A stretch of DNA of 64,000 nt from positions 25,131,733-25,195,732 of the forward strand of contig NC_081138.1 in the NCBI RefSeq assembly GCF_958295425.1, given 5' to 3'. The notes beneath the pieces were generated by a model. The model saw only the letters and a list, made by a program, of their open reading frames with translations. It was not told the origin of the DNA and made no database searches. Made by a program: the position numbers and the translations under genes. Positions 61,901 through 64,000 of the stretch are shown here, one piece after another (position 1 is the first letter of the stretch; every line of letters starts with the position of its first letter). This DNA is from Solea solea. Taxonomy: Eukaryota; Chordata; Actinopteri; Pleuronectiformes; Soleidae.

Positions 61901-62269
61901 GCGTCACGCTGGTGCATAACACAGTACTTGCTGTACTGTAAAAAAAAACCCATGCTGTACACAACAGTCAAATCCATTCGAGACAGCTGTGCGTACACTT
62001 TCCCCTCCATAGTGGCACTGTTGCTCTGCATCTGAGCTACCCTCTTCCAGGTTGTGTGCGCTCTCATCAGAGCCATCTTGAAGCTCGTCTAGATTCAGAT
62101 TCACCCCAGGGTTGGGTCCCTTGCCCTCAGTGGTTTCAGTGCAGCCGACCGCAGGAGAGCCACTTTCAGCTGGGCTCTCGGAGGCTTTTTTCTCCTGGAT
62201 CTTGCTATTGATCTCCTCCTGAAACCGACACATCTGCTCCTGCAGCTCGCTAATGAAATTAACTACGGT
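51315..62269 (-). CDS. ppfibp2: Liprin-beta-2 (PPFIBP2), 18 exons, 5' end outside window
   Basis: Liprin-beta is a cytoplasmic scaffold that binds liprin-alpha and works at cell cortex, adhesion and presynaptic sites; it has no enzyme activity. Exons run downward at 62041-62269, 60977-61069, 59523-59634, 57992-58053, 57231-57309, 56945-57069, 56789-56856, 56631-56691, 56027-56180, 54570-54711, 54165-54293, 53755-53905, 53451-53562, 53172-53260, 52364-52486, 51895-52020, 51630-51818 and 51315-51536. All junctions are GT-AG, and the last 17 close to 2,037 nt (678 aa). In these 678 residues a coiled coil spans about 1-115, a Ser-rich linker about 116-340, SAM1 about 345-410 ([11 protein letters not shown]), SAM2 about 424-490 ([16 protein letters not shown]) and SAM3 about 508-575 ([16 protein letters not shown]). 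The beta-2 paralogue is favoured over beta-1 by [19 protein letters not shown] and a short tail with ESADYICP. From memory human beta-2 has about 876 residues, so roughly 120-200 N-terminal residues are missing here. Confidence 0.95.
51630..51818 (-). CDS. ppfibp2: ppfibp2 exon: SAM domain 3, second half
   Basis: 189 nt, phase 0 to 0, 63 codons. [20 protein letters not shown] then [12 protein letters not shown] completes SAM3. The exon ends in PLTTTAKVK, matching the family. Acceptor cttcttctgtag, donor AAG|GTACGA. Confidence 0.97.
51895..52020 (-). CDS. ppfibp2: ppfibp2 exon: SAM domain 3, first half
   Basis: 126 nt, phase 0 to 0, 42 codons: [42 protein letters not shown]. Donor ATT|GTAAGT. 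The acceptor is ambiguous between ctgaag|AAG, gaagaag|CAG and aagcag|CCC, all in frame, so the exon may start up to two codons later. Confidence 0.96.
52021..52363 (-). other. ppfibp2: ppfibp2 intron between SAM2 and SAM3 exons
   Basis: Contains a CTCF-like motif at 52161-52175 and otherwise AT-rich sequence; no exon or repeat recognised. Confidence 0.85.
52161..52175 (-). promoter_or_regulatory. CTCF-like motif (reverse)
   Basis: Minus strand reads ccacaagatggcgcc, fitting CCASNAGATGGC. Located in the intron between the SAM2 and SAM3 exons. Confidence 0.3.
52364..52486 (-). CDS. ppfibp2: ppfibp2 exon: SAM domain 2, second half
   Basis: 123 nt, phase 0 to 0, 41 codons: [20 protein letters not shown], then [21 protein letters not shown]. 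Acceptor gctgttttttacag, donor GAG|GTAAGT. Completes SAM2 and the linker to SAM3. Confidence 0.98.
52630..52870 (+). repeat. Dispersed fish repeat (accagggggcgactcctctgg type)
   Basis: The stretch with 'caccagggggcgac', 'gaagtctatgggaaaatga' and 'ttttcacttgattta' matches a repeat I know from many teleost genomes, typically near gene introns. Boundaries are approximate; class is not certain. Confidence 0.6.
52686..52698 (+). promoter_or_regulatory. CTCF-like motif
   Basis: The sequence ccaccagggggcg fits the core CTCF consensus as I know it. It sits inside a dispersed fish repeat copy in a ppfibp2 intron, so it may be only a repeat feature. Confidence 0.35.
52934..53045. repeat. (AT)n microsatellite with ATGT/ACAT interruptions
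   Basis: About 112 bases of almost pure alternating TA with periodic 'acat' and 'gtat' units. The block is self-complementary, so it can form hairpins or cruciforms. It lies in the ppfibp2 intron before the SAM2 second-half exon. Confidence 0.97.
53172..53260 (-). CDS. ppfibp2: ppfibp2 exon: SAM domain 2, first half
   Basis: 89 nt, phase 1 to 0, 29 full codons: [20 protein letters not shown] then GRMIQYLTV. This is the most conserved block of the gene. Acceptor ttttcatctgtgcag, donor GTG|GTAAGA. Confidence 0.98.
53451..53562 (-). CDS. ppfibp2: ppfibp2 exon: SAM1-SAM2 connection
   Basis: 112 nt, phase 0 to 1: [20 protein letters not shown], then [17 protein letters not shown] and the first base of Arg. 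Finishes SAM1 ([10 protein letters not shown] helix) and begins SAM2 (DHIWVTRWLDD). Donor C|GTAAGA, acceptor ccatctgtctccag. Confidence 0.97.
53755..53905 (-). CDS. ppfibp2: ppfibp2 exon: SAM domain 1
   Basis: 151 nt, phase 2 to 0, 50 codons. [20 protein letters not shown] then YGLGQYI and [15 protein letters not shown]: the first SAM domain, with the W-x-x-x-x-V-x-x-WL core. Acceptor cctttgtctttgtctcag, donor AAG|GTCAGA. Confidence 0.97.
54165..54293 (-). CDS. ppfibp2: ppfibp2 exon: LRRTQS / [12 protein letters not shown] motif
   Basis: 129 nt, phase 2 to 2, 42 codons. Contains [10 protein letters not shown] and [20 protein letters not shown]. The [14 protein letters not shown] block is nearly identical to mammalian liprin-beta-2. 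Acceptor tgtccacacag, donor CG|GTAAAG. AKAP-like or kinase roles are not implied; this is a conserved basic linker of unknown detail. Confidence 0.95.
54570..54711 (-). CDS. ppfibp2: ppfibp2 exon: basic linker ending RLWGK
   Basis: 142 nt, phase 1 to 2, 46 full codons from [20 protein letters not shown] to SFKRLWG. Donor AA|GTGAGT, acceptor cctcgcacag. Joined to the next exon it reads RLWGKLRRTQSG, the basic motif found before the SAM domains of liprin-betas. Confidence 0.93.
54881..55220. mobile_element. hAT-like MITE remnant with long terminal inverted repeats
   Basis: Left end atggcttaagccagggttg and right end (reverse complement) atggcttatgccaggggtg are inverted repeats matching at 22 of 24 positions over the full arms. 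The inside has the 'ggtccggcccatttgagatc' and 'gtttgacacccctgg' text I associate with a common vertebrate hAT-derived repeat. No transposase frame. It lies in the ppfibp2 intron upstream of the RLWGK exon. Confidence 0.65.
55320..55830 (-). promoter_or_regulatory. CpG-rich intronic block, candidate internal promoter
   Basis: Within the 1.3 kb intron between the poly-Ser exon and the RLWGK exon, CpG dinucleotides become dense (about 20 in 500 bases) while flanking introns have few. It contains actacaacttccag at about 55355, close to the ACTACAA-type ZNF143/HCFC1 promoter motif with an ETS-like core, and minus-strand ggctccgccc (Sp1-like) near 55725. A transcript starting here could make a SAM-only form. 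No TATA box or start codon supports this directly. Confidence 0.3.
56027..56180 (-). CDS. ppfibp2: ppfibp2 exon: poly-Ser linker
   Basis: 154 nt, phase 0 to 1, 51 codons beginning [20 protein letters not shown]. Six identical AGC codons (56088-56105) make a poly-Ser tract, followed by [20 protein letters not shown]. The donor is A|GTAAAT and the acceptor cggcttatgcag. The human protein has a comparable Ser/Thr-Gly-rich stretch (SSTSSGTES) ahead of the LRRTQS motif. Confidence 0.9.
56181..56630 (-). other. ppfibp2: ppfibp2 intron, nothing recognised
   Basis: AT-rich intron upstream of the poly-Ser exon. I saw no exon, repeat or motif of note. Confidence 0.8.
56631..56691 (-). CDS. ppfibp2: ppfibp2 exon: linker (small)
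   Basis: 61 nt, phase 2 to 0: [20 protein letters not shown]. Acceptor ttcatcttcccag is strong; donor AAG|GTTTGT is weaker. Could be skipped in some transcripts, but 61 is not a multiple of three, so skipping it alone would shift the frame. Confidence 0.82.
56789..56856 (-). CDS. ppfibp2: ppfibp2 exon: Ser-rich linker (small)
   Basis: 68 nt, phase 0 to 2, encoding [20 protein letters not shown] followed by DY and a split Arg. Acceptor taaccctgacag, donor AG|GTACTG. Low complexity, probably disordered and a phosphorylation target; the frame closes with both neighbours. Confidence 0.82.
56945..57069 (-). CDS. ppfibp2: ppfibp2 exon: Ser/Glu-rich linker
   Basis: 125 nt, phase 1 to 0. The product starts [20 protein letters not shown] and continues acidic and serine-rich. 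Acceptor ttactgtag is good; the donor GAA|GTGGGT is weak but keeps the frame. An alternative GT three bases on (GTACAA, one base out of phase 0) would break the frame. Linker sequence is poorly conserved in this family, so identity rests on frame and position. Confidence 0.82.
57231..57309 (-). CDS. ppfibp2: ppfibp2 exon: end of coiled coil ([13 protein letters not shown])
   Basis: 79 nt, phase 0 to 1, 26 codons: [20 protein letters not shown] then THTTKQ. Donor G|GTAATC, acceptor tttttctgaag. DRRIEELT followed by LLNQ is a liprin-beta signature and marks the end of the coiled-coil region. Confidence 0.95.
57310..57991 (-). other. ppfibp2: ppfibp2 intron with a GT/AT microsatellite
   Basis: Holds a mixed (GT)n(AT)n(GT)n tract at 57669-57704. 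Otherwise no exon or repeat recognised. Open frames here have no splice support. Confidence 0.8.
57992..58053 (-). CDS. ppfibp2: ppfibp2 exon: coiled coil ([14 protein letters not shown])
   Basis: 62 nt, phase 1 to 0, 20 full codons: [20 protein letters not shown]. Acceptor ctctttatag, donor AAG|GTAAGT (perfect consensus). Liprin-betas share the (A/V)AN(D/E)EKDR(R/K)IE junction formed with the next exon. Confidence 0.95.
58054..59522 (-). other. ppfibp2: ppfibp2 intron, possible repeat fragment
   Basis: The stretch 58190-58350 ('gtggttcgcaaaactagggtc' ... 'ttggggggtcctgag') resembles the end of a dispersed hAT-like fish repeat. A purine-rich (GA)n-like tract is at 59341-59370. Nothing else recognised. 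Confidence 0.6.
59523..59634 (-). CDS. ppfibp2: ppfibp2 exon: coiled coil ([10 protein letters not shown])
   Basis: 112 nt, phase 0 in and phase 1 out, 37 codons: [20 protein letters not shown] then [17 protein letters not shown]. It matches the liprin-beta-2 segment with AEIERLHSQL. The donor is G|GTAAGC and the acceptor ccttcag. The split codon G+AT gives Asp at the start of DQELQRLK in the next exon. Confidence 0.93.
59635..60976 (-). other. ppfibp2: ppfibp2 intron with repeat copy and TATA-like site
   Basis: Contains a degenerate dispersed repeat (60108-60385), several CpGs between 59660 and 59900, and a plus-strand tataaaaggg at 59775-59784. No exon recognised. Confidence 0.75.
60108..60385 (+). 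repeat. Dispersed fish repeat, degenerate copy
   Basis: Shares the ordered phrases 'gctggagccaacccc', 'gagtccatcacagggcaa', 'aatctgcatgtctttggact' and 'acaggaacctc' with other copies in this window (see 25821-26120). It lies in a ppfibp2 intron. Confidence 0.7.
60977..61069 (-). CDS. ppfibp2: ppfibp2 exon: coiled coil ([13 protein letters not shown])
   Basis: Thirty-one codons, phase 0 to 0, encoding [20 protein letters not shown] and then [10 protein letters not shown]. This aligns with the liprin-beta coil that ends in KLKATK before AE(I/V). The donor is AAG|GTAAAA. The acceptor tcttatgtaag has a weak pyrimidine tract; a second in-frame AG lies 15 bases further in (ctgaag|GAG), so the first five codons are slightly uncertain. 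Confidence 0.9.
61070..62040 (-). other. ppfibp2: ppfibp2 intron; a small exon may be hidden here
   Basis: Phase arithmetic between the flanking exons calls for a small exon of 3n+2 bases, but no segment with good splice sites and an open frame was found. The intron holds a strong inverted repeat at 61273-61321. Confidence 0.6.
61273..61321. repeat. Near-perfect inverted repeat (hairpin)
   Basis: Arms of 24 bases around a one-base centre at 61297 with a single mismatch. Left arm begins ttactagaatagggttag; right arm ends cccctattctagtaa. No surrounding element recognised. Confidence 0.9.
62041..62269 (-). CDS. ppfibp2: ppfibp2 exon: N-terminal coiled coil plus acidic segment
   Basis: The acceptor has a good pyrimidine tract (ctccgtctgtcag), then 76 codons starting [16 protein letters not shown], which is a heptad-like coil. 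An acidic, low-complexity stretch ends in NLEE. The best donor is G|GTAGCT, leaving one base of a codon. The next exon at 61069 begins in phase 0, so the two do not join directly; a short exon of 3n+2 bases, or another donor, is needed. GGG|GTGAAT further upstream in this exon would be in phase 0 but would discard open sequence. The coding nature is fairly sure from codon use and coil pattern; the assignment to every ppfibp2 transcript is not. It could be an alternative or cassette exon. Confidence 0.7.
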
Positions 62270-64000
62270 CTGACAGACGGAGCAGGGGAGAAATAATTGA
62301 GAGCAATGTTAAGAAAAGGTATAGCTGTAGAGGTAGCTGTACGTGTCAGGTTTTTTTTTTGTGTAAATACATCGTTACAGAAGTGACCTTTCAGTGAAGG
62401 TTTTTTCTTCAGATTCATGTCTGCATAATCTGACATTCAACATTTTGGCCATGGAGTAGATTTAGTCCTGAAAACATCAATTATGTATTACACACACAGA
62501 TACTTGGCTGGTGTCTGTATACAGACATCCAGACCCAGTTAGTTTCACCTAAACAGGTACTGTTATATATGTTAATCGGGGGTGAAATAATGAATAAATC
62601 TGGATCAATTTATCGATTAAATGAGCATCAATATGCAGTATGTGTTGACACAAAAGTGAACAAAAATTGATGAGCACTGTACCATTCCTCCTTGTTGCAG
62701 TTATTTTTAATTACAAAACTTATAATGGAAGATTTTGAGGTTTATTGACCTTGAAGTACCATATTGTGATGAAACTGTCAAGTTAAAATCTTTTTGTGAA
62801 TGCCCCAAAACATTTTTGTTTTGCTGTGACAATGCTGTGCATTTGCACGGTAACAAATTTGGGTTGTTTGCATGGATGACGTGCAAAGGAGGTGAAAAGG
62901 TTTGCCATCGCTCAGAGGTGATCCGTACCGCATGTTCCTTCAGGAAGAGGGTAAACAGCGGCCAAGTTATGCTCGGACTGCGGACAGAGGAAGTCTCACT
63001 CGGGGTCTGGTACAGCGGATGTGACAGATGATATGAAGCGCCTCAATGGCTAAATTTAACTCTGAGCTTACTGTGGCTCCACAGCATGAAGGCTTGCATG
63101 TGTGTGTGTGCGTGTGGACATGTTTATGTAGTAGAGGCAGCACGTGGGAGGCCATTTAAGTGGTGAAAGCTGATTTTTTTTTTTTCCCCCTTTTCTCTTC
63201 AAGTCCAAGCAGCTGTTGTAGGGGTAGTTTGGTGTGTACACACAGTAAGACAGAAACGAGATTTCAACACTTCCATATGCTATTTCTTCCTGCTTAGAAC
63301 CCCAAATGAAATCCTTTTTTTTTTTTACAACCCATCATCCAAATTTGTCTTTGCTAGATGAATGTGAAAATGCCTTTAGTTAGGAAGGTTTCCTTTTTTC
63401 TGAATGGCCCATTCAACCTATTCCCGCCACCACCAACAACAACAAAATTCCCAGGGCTAAATCCTGCACACACTCATATTTGGCCCACCATCCATCATGC
63501 CAGCCCTTCTGTGCCTGAACTCTCTTAACCCGGGGACACAAAGGCTCTTTGACTGGCAGTGTTTTGACAGTAACTACATACATCACAATATCCTGTCTCG
63601 ATATAGTGCAGTTTTCCCGGACTCCAATTCACTTAATACCCAGGATGTCCACTGGTAACTGAACACATCGAGTCTTAAGCAAATACATGATTCAGTTTAA
63701 ACTGACAAAAAAAAATAAAAAATTAAACCCTTGGAGACGTTTTTTCCTGCAGACTTTGCCCAGGAACAACAGAGCCAGGATTTTTTTGGGTAATGTTCCC
63801 CTACATCCATCCAGAGAAGTGTTTATGGTCTTCCATAAAATCAGCAGCTGACTGCAAGGTTAGTTCCATCAGGACACAAGGCAGATTTTTGTGTTTGCCC
63901 TCATAATTCCTGCAGAGTTGGGCTCAGATTTCCAAGGACGGTCGCATAGCCGAAACGGTCCTGTTGATTTGACCTAAAGCTAACTTCTCTTTGAAAGCCG
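62270..64000 (-). other. ppfibp2: Upstream ppfibp2 intron, no exon recognised
   Basis: I searched for the conserved N-terminal liprin-beta blocks (EQMDGIIAG, YQERLARLE) on the minus strand and did not see them, so the first exons are outside the window. The tract has homopolymer T runs (62350-62360, 63176-63185), a short GT run near 63099-63116 and a modest CpG patch at 62880-63000. Confidence 0.6.

Noticed and set aside
61885..61945. 50-base block with an excellent acceptor (tttttttttacag) and donor (CTGCAG|GTGCAT), of the length needed for the missing exon
   Set aside because: In the required phase it contains a TGA; in the open phase it does not fit the next exon, and the peptide is not coil-like.
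1..64000. CRISPR arrays, bacterial operons, riboswitches, viral genes
   Set aside because: None seen; the organisation is that of a vertebrate nuclear genome.

Overview
The window is vertebrate nuclear DNA and almost certainly teleost. Genes are split by GT-AG introns. There are many CA/GT and AT microsatellites and degenerate copies of dispersed repeats that I know from ray-finned fish genomes: a Tc1-like transposase remnant, a 'tttatcctccacatgagg' family, a tRNA-headed SINE-like element, and MITE-like and hAT-like elements. There is no operon, phage, CRISPR or bacterial content, and I saw no viral gene. The species cannot be named from the sequence.

Only one gene can be identified with certainty. 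On the minus strand, from about 62,269 down to 51,315, lie 18 exons of ppfibp2 (liprin-beta-2), a coiled-coil scaffold with three C-terminal SAM domains. Seventeen of them (61,069 to 51,315) join by canonical GT-AG splicing into one uninterrupted frame of 2,037 nt (678 residues plus stop). The eighteenth (62,041-62,269) is a well-formed coiled-coil exon, but its end phase does not fit the next exon, so a small exon is probably missing between them. The first exons of the gene lie beyond position 64,000. The introns hold a hAT-like MITE, a dispersed fish repeat, an AT microsatellite, an inverted repeat and a CpG-rich block that could be an internal promoter.

Positions 1 to about 50,750 form a gene-poor stretch without any recognisable protein. 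It holds roughly a dozen degenerate transposon or SINE-like fragments, about ten CA/GT microsatellites, three isolated CpG-rich patches and several AT/TAAT-rich blocks that resemble developmental conserved noncoding elements. Conservation cannot be tested from one sequence. Near the left edge, two short open blocks with splice sites and coding-like third positions (2,337-2,409 and 3,878-3,994, minus strand) may be exons of an unrecognised gene. A 53-codon hydrophobic ORF lies at 13,877-14,038.

The clearest oddities are a perfect 28-bp inverted duplication inside the Tc1 remnant (38,071-38,139), two other strong hairpins (47,882-47,919 and 61,273-61,321), and three CTCF-like motifs clustered around the 3' end of ppfibp2. 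I found no convincing new biological system.
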